From Mesostigma viride (taxonomy: Eukaryota > Streptophyta > Mesostigmatophyceae > Mesostigmatales > Mesostigmataceae), in NCBI GenBank assembly GCA_009746045.1, contig RPFO01000645.1, positions 972,728 to 1,036,727 of the forward strand: a stretch of DNA of 64,000 nt, given 5' to 3'. Under the pieces are notes generated by a model, which did no database searches, was not told the DNA's origin, and saw nothing but the letters and a program-made list of their open reading frames with translations. Each line of letters begins with the position of its first letter. The stretch's first letter is position 1. Positions 1-18,393 of the stretch are shown one piece after another. The position numbers and the translations under genes are program-made.

Positions 1-252
1 ATGCATACCACAAAAATCCAAACGCTAAGAGCTTACATGCTCTGATGAAAGCTATGCTAGCATCCTGACGCACCAACAGAAAAAATCGGCGGTGCAATTC
101 AAAACAGAAAGTATGTTTGATCCCAAGCCTGTAGCACTGACCTGCAAAGCATATTTGCAACTAACACAGCTTTCCACAGTTTTGTCAACACAAGAGTGCC
201 ACATCGGTAACTCGCGGATTGAATTGAAAAGAGCAAGCCATGCCAGGATTAC
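1..252 (-). other. probable intron and downstream part of the GATA gene
   Basis: This lies 3' of the inferred donor of the GATA exon. Several CAG acceptor-like sites occur on the minus strand, but no reading frame after them can be assigned to the family. Confidence 0.3.
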
Positions 253-1066
253 CTCGTTTCCAAAGAAGCTTGGGCCTGGGAGCCTCGTTCTTTGCGAAAT
301 ACAGGCCACAAGCATTGCATAGTGGGCCTCCGCCGTTTTTGTCTTTCCGCCAAAACGGTGTCGCAGTCGTCTGGCAGTTGCTGCATACTTTCACTTCCCG
401 TGACGCGCGCCGGCAATGCTTTTTGGAAGGGTCATTTAAATTCGGAACAAGCGATCGGGCCCGCTTTCGTGGCTCGAAAACAGACACGCCTGGTTCGTTG
501 CATAAAAGCCCGGCATCGCGACCGTCTTGAGGGCTCGATGGCGCATATCCGGGATCAACGAACCCCTGCGCGTGGTCCTGATGAACAGGACCTGGCCCCT
601 TGTAGGCTTGCTGGACCATGTTGTGATAGCATGCCGCCTGCTGCTGATATAACGACGGGTTAAACTGCTCGCATCCGCTCGTGGGACCACCGCTATTGTA
701 TAAGTTGCTGTAGAACATGTACCACCACCACATCGCCTGGTTCTGCGCGTCACTCATCGGGCCAGTAGGTGGAGAAGGATTAGAATAGAAAGGGCCAACT
801 TTCGCTGCAAGCGCGCTCTCGTCACCAAAATAAACGGGCTGCTGCATGGGAGGCGGATTGCCTGTCGAAACAGCCAAAGAACCGTCAGATGAACCGTCAC
901 CTGGAAGGCAGTCGGGAATATTAATTGTTGGCGAGGATGAGCGCTCATGCGCAATCATGCGCGAGGAGCCGTCGTCGCCCTGACGGTTAGCGGCATGAAT
1001 TGCCAGATGAACCGGCGTGTGCCATGCGCTGGTATCCCCATTCGGCCGCAGGACGCTGGTACCCAT
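253..1066 (-). CDS. GATA-type zinc-finger transcription factor, 5' exon (partial gene)
   Basis: The ATG at 1066 opens a 271-codon exon. Near its C-terminal end is one GATA zinc finger: CSNC, 18 residues, then CNAC, with TTATPFWRKDKNGGGP in the finger and GLYFAKNEAPRP after it. The X18 spacing is usual for plant and many fungal GATA factors; animal ones usually have X17. Such proteins bind (A/T)GATA(A/G) sites in the nucleus. The rest of the exon is low-complexity (P, S, G, Q rich) with a short TPVHLAIHAANR stretch that faintly recalls an ankyrin helix. The exon probably ends at 253, where LLWKR is followed on the minus strand by a GTAATC donor; reading on gives 21 unremarkable residues and a stop. 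Later exons must lie in 1-252 or beyond the window edge. The zinc finger is certain; the gene boundaries are not. Confidence 0.8.
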
Positions 1067-2926
1067 GGTTTTGTTTCGCCAGGCTTTGGTTACTATTACT
1101 TTCCGATGTCTTTTGGGAGAAAAAATGGCAAAAAAGTTGCCGTCGACCTAAAATCGGTTGATCTCGTGCCGCTACGTGCGTAGCTTCATCTCTGATCTCG
1201 CCGCGCAGTCACGTAAGTAGACAACGTTGTTTAAAAGTGCCTCGCGTGTCCCGGTGTCCGAGGCGCATTTGTGGCTGCTTGCGTGGCGCCTCCTCCCAGG
1301 TGCGGCCCGTGGCCGATGAAGCATGTCACCCCCATCTGAATGTCATCACTGTACGGCAAAACTGTTCCCATGCTCAAATGAGCAGAGCGGATGAGATCAG
1401 CAAAGCAGCGGGATTGTCAGCCTACGCTATTAAGATCAACTAAGGTGATCTGGACACGCTGACATCATGGGAAGCATTCCGTCATCACTCCAGCAATCCT
1501 TGCCGTTCTTCCACTGCCGAGATCTTTGTCATACATTTAAGACCGCGTTTGGGCGTAAGGTCAATCGTGAGCATTACTACGCGTGACGACACTCTGATCC
1601 CCAGCTGAGGCGCAGATTGCCACGTGAAGGAGTGGCATGCAGTTTGATCTGACCTTGTCAGGCGTTACGATCTGACAAGCTCGAAAACCGAAAGGGAGGA
1701 GCGACCCGGTACAGTTGAAGGGAACTTGTTGAAACTTGTGTTGTGTAGTTTCGGAGAGCCAAAGAATCATGGCGCCGCCAAAGATCTCCCGGCATCTCTG
1801 TAGTCCCGAGATCGCGTGAAAAGTGACTCCACGCGTATCTTTTTCTTACTTGCTGTCAACAAATCGAATCTCAGACGTTGTAAGATTTCAGACGTCAGCA
1901 GCCAACTCACCGGAAGGGCTTCGCTGGCATGCCTGCTGGATCGTGAGGCTATCGAACGGGCTAAAATAAATAATGATTGCAAGGTAAGGATACGCTTGGA
2001 ACGTGGGTCTCGCGCCGACGCGCCGTACGCGAGAGCTTCCTGAGCCTTTTGCCCTTCCATTGCGCTATGCTGACAGCGGCTACAACGGTTTTAACTGTTG
2101 TTGTTGTTGTGTAGTCCCACAGCAGAGAATCTATAGTGGCCGAGGGCCGGATAGATTTAGTATCGGTGGTACTATAGGGGCACTGGTTTCAACCGTTAAA
2201 CGGCCACCAAACTAAGCGCAGTGCCACCAAACTAACCGCCATGCGATTAAGTGGCCCTAACCCCTATGAAGGCTTCATAACATCCCTCTAATTGATGCAC
2301 CGGCCGGTCCATCGGGGTCGGGGAGATCCTCCAGCGGCGATTTCAACATCCTGCCACATGTTTATGTACCAACCCCAATGAAACGGTGGAGCACCGATTT
2401 TTATGGTGTAACCTCCAAGGAGTTGAATGGGCCTGGCTGATTGGTTTATGGCGGTACGGTACTACCTGGACGTCAGTGAGCCTATCATACCGGTGTCTAC
2501 GTACAGCTCAATTATCTTTGGCATCACTGGCACCCCTGGCCTTGAGCTCACCTTTGCACAACAAGCGTGGATATGGCTCCGCACCTACTTGTTGTATACA
2601 CTACTATTTGGACGGTGCGAAATGATGTGGTGTTCAATAGGCGCACAGTGTTTGACAACTAAGCCGGGGTTCCGTCTCTCACGCTTTTATATTTTTCTAT
2701 GGAACTATGGCATGCGACGCTATTGGATGGTCGCAAATGAGCAAAACAAAATCTGGGACCCTGGCGCGGACCAGGACGGATAAGCCCAGCCCACTTGAGA
2801 TCTTTCATGACCGGCCTCATGGGCAAAAACAGGATCTTTACCCACATGCCCAATGACAACCCATGATGAGAAGTCCAGTGGCTTCCGTGGTCTAGCAAGG
2901 CTCCGTTTTAGCCACTGACATCTTGA
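1067..2926. other. no gene recognised
   Basis: The first ~150 bases are presumably the 5' flank of the GATA gene. Short open frames occur on both strands, but none has a domain, biased composition or splice support. A short TTG-repeat run lies near 2097-2111. Confidence 0.5.
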
Positions 2927-2994
2927 TACCCTAGGCTTCGCAGGGACTAACGATTGGATATATTTCGAATAAACGTACACCTATTTATCTGGAA
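2927..2994 (+). repeat. tiny ~68-bp dispersed repeat, copy 1
   Basis: Begins TACCCTAGGCTT and ends ATTTATCTGGAAA. It shares both ends and most of its length with copies at 7957-8269 (interrupted) and 58636-58705 (minus). This copy is the most diverged and shows no clear flanking duplication. Confidence 0.6.
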
Positions 2995-3049
2995 ACTCTG
3001 CGCTCACAACCAAGTGGTGGGAATGTTTGTCATGGGCCATGGCATGCTG

Positions 3050-3110
3050 CTACATCATGATCTCCCAACGGAGGCATGTTATAATTTAATTTAATTTAAT
3101 TTTTTTTTTT
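3050..3110 (+). mobile_element. 61-bp extremely 5'-truncated LINE 3' end with 11-bp TSD
   Basis: The insert is only the terminal LINE segment: CTCCCAACGGAG, then ATGTTATAATTTAA repeats and a T run. It is flanked by perfect 11-bp direct repeats, ATGGCATGCTG, at 3039-3049 and 3111-3121. The same 3' terminus closes the LINE copies at 6289-7003, 55660-56105 and 63505-63768. Confidence 0.8.
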
Positions 3111-3156
3111 ATGGCATGCTGTTCAGTATGTATACCCCTAGCTCCACGTTTAAGAT

Positions 3157-3931
3157 AGGAGGGGTGGCATCCAGCCAATGAAGGGTCCGCGGTCACAAAA
3201 ACCACCACCGCCGGACAAAAAAGGCCGGGCCGCGGTCCAACCATGACGCGTGGACCGCAACCGGCACCCAACGCTGCTGGTACCACGGTAGCGTCCAGGA
3301 CCATGGTACCCGCCGGCCGCCGCCGGCAAGCCCGAGAGCCGGTACCATGGTTACCCCCTCGGACTCCTATTTGCGGTAACTATCCCTACTACCCACTAAA
3401 CTGAACATTCTACTACTATTCTTCTCTCTCCGTACTCCATTATTCTGCCACGTGGCAACAGCCCTCAAAACAAACCCACATGATGCACACACCCGCCTGA
3501 CGCACACATGATGCACACACCTGACGCACACATGATGAACATGATGACGTGGCATGCGCCTGATGGTTCAAGTGACTTCGCACGTGGCGGCCAGGAAAAG
3601 CCACGTGGCAGGCACAGGTTCAGTACCTACAACATTATCCACGTGGCATACTTCTACTGGTCCCGCATAGGCTACCACGGTGCTGAGCCAACCCGGCGTG
3701 ACGTACAACCCTAGTCTAACATATTACACGTGGCAGATTTCTACTGGCATGTAGTAAACCACGGTTCTGATCACCCAGGGCCCACGAACCGCCACCGGCA
3801 AGTTTTTGACCCTCAAACCCCGCGGTTAACCATGGGCCCCGCGAAAATCCACCACCGTCAGCACCTGGGATCGACAACCCTCTATGGTACCGCGGTTCAG
3901 GGAAATTTTGCCCGGGCATGCCACCCCTCCT
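3157..3931. repeat. segment bounded by 14-bp inverted repeats
   Basis: AGGAGGGGTGGCAT at 3157-3170 is matched in inverse orientation at 3918-3931. The interior repeats GC-rich phrases such as CCGCGGT and ACCACC and many CATG/CACGTGG words, with no credible ORF. It may be a non-autonomous DNA element, but I could not define a target-site duplication. Confidence 0.35.
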
Positions 3932-4278
3932 GTTAAGATTGGGGTACGTGCGGCCAATCCAGGGCTTGAGCACGATCTTCAGTAAACAATATCCAACTAT
4001 ATTAAAAACCATATAACTACTATGATTCGATTCTACTAAATTCTATTACATTTTACTACTATTCCACTACTATCACAGGTCCGTCAAATCCAGGATCTCA
4101 AGATCTTAATGCTGGAAATCTCAAACGTGGGACTAGGGACGTAGTCATGTTGGCCCTCGGCCGTTTCCAAATCTCTGCTGCCCATGTGTTGAGTTTTGTT
4201 GAGTTTATTCCCGCCTGGCGCGCCGGTGGTCCGACAGGGATATTAATAGTGAATCCAGGGTGGATCCAACGGCTGGTG
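3932..4278. other. no gene recognised
   Basis: AT-rich TTCTA/TTACTA-type sequence (3995-4080) followed by unique sequence up to the CAA array. No supported feature. Confidence 0.4.
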
Positions 4279-5705
<1,427 letters not shown>

Positions 5706-5910
5706 CATGAACCAAGTCACAACACGTATAAAACGCCAGGGAGTGATTATGGGAATCTCATGGGTCTGTCTGCATGCCATGCAATATTGACTGATTGGTC
5801 CCGGCCGTTGCTCTGCCGCGGTGCGAAAAACATCATGTAAGGTCATGCATACATCTTCTGGATTGGATGATACTGCTGCCCAACTTCCTCTCGTAAATAA
5901 TTGGAAAATA

Positions 5911-6191
5911 TCAAGTAACGTGCATGTTCGCAACTTGCCCGTTGAAACTCTACGGCGGAGCCAATTTTCGCAAGAACCTCACCCTTATTCTGATTTGGGA
6001 CCCTTATGCTTGCAAATGCGTGACTGACAAATTCGGTGGATGGGTCAGGGATGGATGGATGGATGTATTGACGGATTTTATCCCCTATTCTTATCGAGGA
6101 GACAATCCTATGTCTTTTCTCACGTGTACGGCCTTCGCCAATTCTGATTCGAAAATCATTGGCTCCGCCGGTCCGCCCAAGCTCCGCCTGA
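5911..6191 (+). mobile_element. Helitron-like non-autonomous element, copy 1
   Basis: The sequence starts TCAAGTAACGTGC after an A and ends CCGCCTGA before a T. This fits the Helitron pattern of insertion between A and T, a 5' TC end, a 3' CTRR end and no target-site duplication. It aligns through most of its length with the copy at 8000-8245, including the shared left segment running into GGCGGAGCCAATTTTCG. There is no Rep/helicase ORF. Compared with copy 2, the 3' end has a short extra segment containing a second GCTCCGCC. Confidence 0.55.
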
Positions 6192-6288
6192 TAACGCAGT
6201 CCAAATGCAACCAACCAAAACAACAAATGGGGCTCAAAGCCTCGTTTGCTCTGTAGACATGATGCACAGCTACATAGTACTGTAGCCT

Positions 6289-7003
6289 TCAAGGTCCTCG
6301 TCCTTACGGTGCTCACGTATGGCGCCAAGGCGTGGACAATCACACCATGGCCACGCTGGCATCTAGGCTAGACGGCACAGCTTACAGGATGCTCCGATGA
6401 CAGGTCCTCAACGTTGGGTTTTCCAAGCGCCCGTCATCAGAGTCTTTGTATCAGGGCATGCCCCGTATTTCGGACGAGATTAGACAGCGTAGGATAGCAT
6501 TTGTAGGACACCTTGCTCGCACCAGCCAGGCGGGTCGACACCGCCCTTGGTCTGGCCGGCCCCCAGCGGCTTGGCCAGCCAGGACGGCACATTCTGACCT
6601 TGCCTGCATCCGGCCCCAAGGACATTCCCAAAAAGGTAGGGAAACATGTCACGAACTACGTACAGATGTTGCTGGATGACCTACTGGTCCCAGCCCAGTT
6701 TGAATACCGCATCCACTCTCTCTCCCTTCTTTGGACTGCCATGCAGAACAAGACAGACGCGGTGGCCGGAAGAGGATTGTCAAGGCTCACACGCCCGACC
6801 CTGTGGGCAAACCACCTCCTCCCAAGTGGAGGAGGCGTTTTGATGAGTAGGGTAGTTAGGATTTTTCTAGACTAGATTAGAGTTAGGTTAGTTCGATTAC
6901 GCGGCTCCTCATTCCATCCCACCCAACCATCAAGGAATCATATGTGCTACATGATCTCCCAACGCCGGGAGGCAATTGTTATAATTTAATTTAATTTTTT
7001 GAA
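6289..7003 (+). pseudogene. 5'-truncated LINE: reverse-transcriptase ORF2 C-terminus plus 3' tail
   Basis: The decayed reading frame has the post-RT signature of non-LTR elements: LTVLTYGAKAWTIT, then ASRLDGTAYRMLR, then ISDEIRQRRIAFVGHLAR. It continues to VGKHVTNYVQMLLDDL and a terminal basic region that stops near 6875. At least one frame change and an in-frame TGA interrupt it. The 3' UTR contains the shared GCTACATGATCTCCCAAC motif and ends in TTATAATTTAATTTAA. Perfect 11-bp duplications, TACTGTAGCCT, at 6278-6288 and 7004-7014 fix both ends. The upstream catalytic RT domain is absent, so this is a dead copy. Confidence 0.8.
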
Positions 7004-7043
7004 TACTGTAGCCTGTAGGCTCAAGTGTCAAGTCTCAAGTAGC

Positions 7044-7899
7044 GGGGCTTCGTTTAGAGTACTCTTTTCCACAGCCGGCGCCGCCCCGGCAACTGACAAC
7101 TGATTTCCCTTGGCTCAGCCGGTGGCCGGCGAACGCCGGCGAATAGCCGGCGTCGGTAGGCCGGCCACGAGCTGGCCAAGTACCTGGCTTTGTGGACTCA
7201 TTGAGGATGAGTGTGGAGGCACTGATGGAACGCGGGCCGGAATGCTGGTTGATCAACTTGATAGACGGATCGGATGTTTGAAAACTCACTACACCCCTCA
7301 CCGACTTTGTTAGTTTTACTAAATAATCATGAGGTGCGGCGTCGACCACTTGCAAACGCCGGATAAATAATACAAAAGCCAATAGTCGGTTATTCAGTTC
7401 CTGAGCGTACTCCCCCGGCCCTGTCGTCGGTTTTTCATAGTAGCTACCAAACAAACAAAGAAAGTGTAAATAAATATTCTTTGACTGCCCAACTGAAGCG
7501 CTTCTTTTGCGGCAAAAAAAAACAAAGAATCTCTGGCTGAAAAATGTGCTCAGTTTTACTAGCCGTCATAAGAGCAGTGCAGCCTAGTAGTGCAGCCGGC
7601 TGGGTTATAAAACAAACAAAGATTTGTTAAATTTCGCAGCTAGTTCAACGGTTGTTTGGTAACCAATCACTAATTGATTGGACGGGCACATTAGCACTTG
7701 CAACCAGGCTTGCAACCAATAAAACGCTTTTGTCTTATTCCAAAATGCTAGGGGTGCCGGCGCTGCGGTGAAAGGTGTGTACAGCATGAGGTGGGCCCCG
7801 CCGCGCCGGCACCTGGGAGAGCCAGCCGTCTGGCCGGATCCGCGCCGGGTACTTTTCTCCACAGCCGGATCCGTCGGATCCGGCTGTAAACGAAGCCCC
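7044..7899. mobile_element. candidate non-autonomous TIR element, 856 bp
   Basis: Thirteen-base perfect inverted repeats, GGGGCTTCGTTTA at 7044-7056 and its complement at 7887-7899, are flanked by a 3-bp direct repeat AGC (7041-7043, 7900-7902). TTTTCCACAGCCGG-like phrases recur just inside each end. The interior has AACAAACAAAG repeats and no transposase-like ORF. The superfamily cannot be assigned. Confidence 0.45.
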
Positions 7900-7956
7900 A
7901 GCCCTGGTGACTGGTCTCAAGTCTCAACCAGGGCAAACCAATTTACCGGCCCGGAA

Positions 7957-8269
7957 TACCCTAGGCTTAGCAGGGATTACCTACTGGCTATATTTGGAAT
8001 CAAGTAACGTGCGTTTTGCAACTTGCCCGTTGAAACTCTACGGCGGAGCCAATTTTCGGAAGAACCTCACCCTTATGCTTGCAAATTCGGGACAAATTCG
8101 GTGGATGTATGTATGGATGTATGTATGTATGGATGGATTGACGGATTTTCATCCCCTATTCCTATGTTTTCTCACGTGTACGGCCTTATAAGCTTCGCCA
8201 ATTCTGGCGAACCTGACGGTTCTTCCGAAAATTGGCTCCGCCTGATAAACGTACACCTATTTACCTGGA
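7957..8269 (+). mobile_element. tiny retroposon-like repeat, copy 2, split by a Helitron-like insert
   Basis: A ~67-bp body starting TACCCTAGGCTTAGC and ending TTACCTGGA is flanked by 17-bp perfect direct repeats, AATTTACCGGCCCGGAA, at 7940-7956 and 8270-8286. The body is interrupted at 8000-8245 by the Helitron-like element. Uninterrupted relatives at 2927-2994 and 58636-58705 give the empty-site sequence. Confidence 0.65.
8000..8245 (+). mobile_element. Helitron-like non-autonomous element, copy 2 (246 bp)
   Basis: Inserted exactly between A and T of the word GGAATAAACG, which is uninterrupted in the sister repeat at 58636-58705. The 5' end is TCAAGTAACG and the 3' end CTGA (CTRR). Near its ends are 25-bp perfect inverted repeats (8042-8066 and 8218-8242) whose core is GGAGCCAATTTTCGG. 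It carries a GGATGTATG-rich middle and no ORF. The long internal inverted repeat is unlike a classical Helitron, which has one short 3' hairpin. Confidence 0.6.
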
Positions 8270-8289
8270 AATTTACCGGCCCGGAAAAA

Positions 8290-8649
8290 AATACACTGCA
8301 TACGTGGCACTCGTGCATACTGTCTGCTGTACCAACACCCATTTCTTGCCATTGCACAGGGCTGCACACAGTATGGTTGTTCCGAAGCACAGGGTATTGA
8401 GTGAGACAACTATTCCTGAATAGCATGGTTGTTGGAGTGTTGTTGGAGCTTTTCCTGGAGGTAGACCCATCAAAGCCGGCCTATTATTTGTAGAATTGAA
8501 GTGCGATGGAGTACCGAACTCACAATCAAGCTCAAAACAATTAAATTTTCGGGTTAATTGGCGATTATCAGCATCCTCACTGCCCCGGAACTCTTGTTAA
8601 GAGAGTTGAGAAGCTTTAATCTAGGCCCCGTTTGTATCCCTTGCCTGCG
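8290..8649. other. presumed 5' flank of the enoyl-CoA hydratase gene
   Basis: No coding potential. This is the only unique stretch between the nested repeats and the start codon, so it should contain the promoter and 5' UTR; I cannot point to specific elements. Confidence 0.4.
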
Positions 8650-15468
<6,819 letters not shown>

Positions 15469-16055
15469 GCTGGCTAGCCATGAAGTAATGTGCAGTAGAT
15501 ACGTCCATTATTAGCCAGCTGGCAGCAGAGGAGGTGAGGAGAGGGGCTGTGACGTCACGTGTCCACGAGTGTGCCTCACTTTGTGTAATCCCAGTGCGTG
15601 TGCCTCGAAGCACTGGGATACCGAGCGCTTGGGCTGTGGAGTTCGTTCAATCCCGTGACCAGTACGGTCTTGGTTCTTGGATTGGTGTAGCCAGCACTCT
15701 TTGGGTTCAAGCGCTGCTTATTCGTAGGCCGAAATCGGTTGTCTGGAAACCGAATTGCAACCATCAGGAAATGCCAATGCTGGCTCTCCATGTATATAAC
15801 ATTGGCCAGCATATCAATCAGACAACCAATGGCCAGCATATAACCAATAGCTATCAGATAATATTTTCCCTCTTCTTACTCAGGTGCACAGTGGATTCGT
15901 GCCTGAAGTGGTTATAGTGTTATGTACATGATAATACGTACTGAGTGAATTGCACTTGATTGTTATAAATCTTATCCGCGCTGGTTGTCTCCTTGATATA
16001 TCTTATCCGCGTTTGTCAAGTTATACAGGATCGATGATGCCACGGATCGAAATGA
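15469..16055. other. 3' flank of the hydratase gene; no gene recognised
   Basis: A CCAGCATAT-type short repeat occurs around 15800-15845. TCTTATCCGCG occurs twice near 15970-16012. A related TTATATCTTGTCCGCG phrase occurs near 47820, which hints at another dispersed repeat, but I cannot define it. Confidence 0.4.
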
Positions 16056-16120
16056 ATTAGTTAATTAATTAATTAATTAGACTCGTGCTCCCGTTGGGGA
16101 GTCACGGAGCATTAACCCCG
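16056..16120 (-). mobile_element. LINE 3' terminus (hairpin plus TTAA tail), minus strand
   Basis: Read on the minus strand this is GCTCCGTGACTCCCCAACGG, GAGCACGAG and a TTAATTAATT tail. GTGCTCC/GGAGCAC form a 7-bp stem in the closely similar copy at 57260-57280. It directly abuts the ATGG array and is probably the 3' end of the LINE whose ORF2 fragment now lies at 43882-44105. Confidence 0.65.
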
Positions 16121-16818
16121 ATGGATGGATGGATGGATGGATGGATGGATGGATGGATGGATGGATGGATGGATGGATGGATGGATGGATGGATGGATGG
16201 ATGGATGGATGGATGGATGGATGGATGGATGGATGGATGGATGGATGGATGGATGGATGGATGGATGGATGGATGGATGGATGGATGGATGGATGGATGG
16301 ATGGATGGATGGATGGATGGATGGATGGATGGATGGATGGATGGATGGATGGATGGATGGATGGATGGATGGATGGATGGATGGATGGATGGATGGATGG
16401 ATGGATGGATGGATGGATGGATGGATGGATGGATGGATGGATGGATGGATGGATGGATGGATGGATGGATGGATGGATGGATGGATGGATGGATGGATGG
16501 ATGGATGGATGGATGGATGGATGGATGGATGGATGGATGGATGGATGGATGGATGGATGGATGGATGGATGGATGGATGGATGGATGGATGGATGGATGG
16601 ATGGATGGATGGATGGATGGATGGATGGATGGATGGATGGATGGATGGATGGATGGATGGATGGATGGATGGATGGATGGATGGATGGATGGATGGATGG
16701 ATGGATGGATGGATGGATGGATGGATGGATGGATGGATGGATGGATGGATGGATGGATGGATGGATGGATGGATGGATGGATGGATGGATGGATGGATGG
16801 ATGGATGGATGGATGGAT
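16121..16818. repeat. (ATGG)n microsatellite, left block, ~174 units
   Basis: Pure ATGG repeat of about 0.7 kb. It ends exactly where the PAT-like retrotransposon begins. The same repeat resumes at 23848 on the far side of that element and again at 43866 beyond the giant transposon. Confidence 0.97.
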
Positions 16819-17030
16819 TTGGTGAGCTATGCTCATTTTATCTATGACTAACCTGCTGAGCGGAGAATGCAACGCCGTATAGCACCAAAAGAAAAAATAA
16901 TTTTAGAAAAAATATTTTTTGTGCTGGCACCCGTACCCCAGCCACCCAGGTAGGGGTTGGCTGGAGAGGTGGTTGCTATAAAGGGTGGGCTTCCATTCTA
17001 GGGAAGCAGGTTGTTTCTTTTGCCTGAGAA
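16819..17030 (+). repeat. split direct repeat A1 of the PAT-like element
   Basis: Starts TTGGTGAGCTATGCTCA and runs to the TTGTTTCTTTTGCCT phrase. It matches A2 (23418-23633) almost base for base; A2 has GCTA inserted after GGAAGCA. Confidence 0.9.
16977..16983 (+). promoter_or_regulatory. TATA-like box in A1
   Basis: TATAAAG lies 111 bp before the gag-like ATG at 17094 and recurs in A2 (about 23576). Its position suits an internal retroelement promoter; this is inference. Confidence 0.4.
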
Positions 17031-17093
17031 CCTCACGTGACCACAACACAAAAAACAAAACGCAAGATAACACATCAAGCAGTATAACCTACC

Positions 17094-18197
17094 ATGTCCA
17101 CAGTGACAGCCCCAGACCGGAATTTCCTAGCGAAACTCAAGCAAGCAGCCAAGGAGGGATGCACCCCAAAGGAGGCCGCCACTGCGGTTCAGAAGATCCT
17201 AGGGGAGGGGAACTGGCTAGAGCGGATCCAGAAGCTCACTCCGGGGCGTGCCAAGAACGTCATGGACGTCCTGGAGGAACGGGGGTTTGTCAGCGACTGG
17301 GATGGGGAGGAGGCCCTGGCCGATGTGCTAGCAGCGCAACTGGGGGAGGCTATTGCAGAGCCGGACCCACCAGTGTCAGCAGGTGCGGTGGGAACGGGGG
17401 GTGTTCCCCCTTCGGCAGGTGGAAGCGGAGGGGCGGGGCATGGTGGAGCGGGCGCTGGGGAGGACGATGGCGCTCCTGGGGCGATCGACCAGGCTGTGGC
17501 GGACCTGGACCGAAACCTAGGTCGGCTGCTGGGGACCGAGACGGGCTATGCAACGCCAGCTGGAGGGCTTCCATCCCGGCCGGGCAACGCCCGCACTGGC
17601 GGAGATATTGGCGACCTAATATCGGCTATGTCGAAGCTGCTGGACCAGGCAAAGACTCCAGCAGCTGCAAGCCCAGCCGCAGCGACGACTGCTGGCAGGC
17701 TGGCGCGCACGAAGGGGGTGGCGCTGAGTGGGCATGCAGTGCCGGTGCTGGTGAGCAACATGCTGGAGGCGGTGCTGCCGGGAATGCTGGACTACGCGGA
17801 GAGCGTGGGGGGGAAGTCCATCCGTGCATCGTTAATGCTGACGATGCACGGCAGCTCAGCCAGCGGGGAGAGGCGGATGCTGCTCCTGCAGATGGCAGGA
17901 ATTCTGGACACGATGGTGACAGAATTTGGCTACTGGGCCACGCCACGCTCCGAAGTAATTCTGGAGCTGGCAGCAGCCGAGTACCTGGCAAAGCTGATCA
18001 CGGCATGCCAGCTGGTGGATGTGGGGTCGACGGGGTGGAAGGGGACGCCGTCGGCAATGCTGCCATTCCAGGAGGGTGGAGCAATGCTGGCGTCTCCGGC
18101 GGTGCGGGCGGCGATGAGCATGGGGAAGCTGCAGCACAAGCTGGAGCAGGGTCCCGGCAAGAAGGGGCAGGGCGGCCCGTCCAACAACAACAAGTGA
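17094..18197 (+). CDS. gag-like ORF1 of the PAT-like retrotransposon
   Basis: An intact 367-residue frame starts with MSTVTAPDRNFLAKLKQAAK, 275 bp into the element. It has no zinc knuckle or recognised domain. Residues 1-90 are charged and probably helical. Residues 95-150 are Gly/Ala-rich linker. The C-terminal half (about 200-350) is predominantly hydrophobic helix-forming sequence ending in a Gly/Lys/Asn tail (GKKGQGGPSNNNK). Its position before RT and its size match the poorly conserved structural (gag) proteins of DIRS-order elements, so the role as nucleocapsid/virus-like-particle protein is inferred from context. Another frame is open across 16985-18382 but has no family features; I treat it as a shadow. 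Confidence 0.7.
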   Translation: MSTVTAPDRNFLAKLKQAAKEGCTPKEAATAVQKILGEGNWLERIQKLTPGRAKNVMDVLEERGFVSDWDGEEALADVLAAQLGEAIAEPDPPVSAGAVGTGGVPPSAGGSGGAGHGGAGAGEDDGAPGAIDQAVADLDRNLGRLLGTETGYATPAGGLPSRPGNARTGGDIGDLISAMSKLLDQAKTPAAASPAAATTAGRLARTKGVALSGHAVPVLVSNMLEAVLPGMLDYAESVGGKSIRASLMLTMHGSSASGERRMLLLQMAGILDTMVTEFGYWATPRSEVILELAAAEYLAKLITACQLVDVGSTGWKGTPSAMLPFQEGGAMLASPAVRAAMSMGKLQHKLEQGPGKKGQGGPSNNNK

Positions 18198-18393
18198 GGG
18201 AGCGGTGCCTTCTTCCACTACCTCTTCCAGCACCCCTGCCACCTCGTGACTGGTGGCAGCAGGTACGCTCAGGCCGTAGGCGCGATAGGATGAGTCGGGC
18301 TTTTAATGCTCGCACACTAGCCTGTCAGACGGTTAGGGCGTTAAACTGGATGGGGGGGGGGGGCGAGACCCGCCTGCTGTAGATTCAGCCCGT

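Noticed and set aside
2386-2783. Overlapping 79- and 118-residue frames
   Set aside because: No domain, no splice context, and two overlapping frames are equally open.
5843-6343. 166-residue minus-strand frame
   Set aside because: It crosses the Helitron-like repeat and the start of the LINE fragment, with no domain and no consistent composition.
16085-16872. MDGW and HPSI repeat proteins
   Set aside because: Translation of the ATGG array on both strands; no unique sequence or expression signal.
16985-18382. 465-residue frame overlapping the gag-like ORF
   Set aside because: Composition is that of an off-frame shadow (Gly/Arg/Trp rich) and it has no family match, while the overlapping 17094 frame has sensible protein character.
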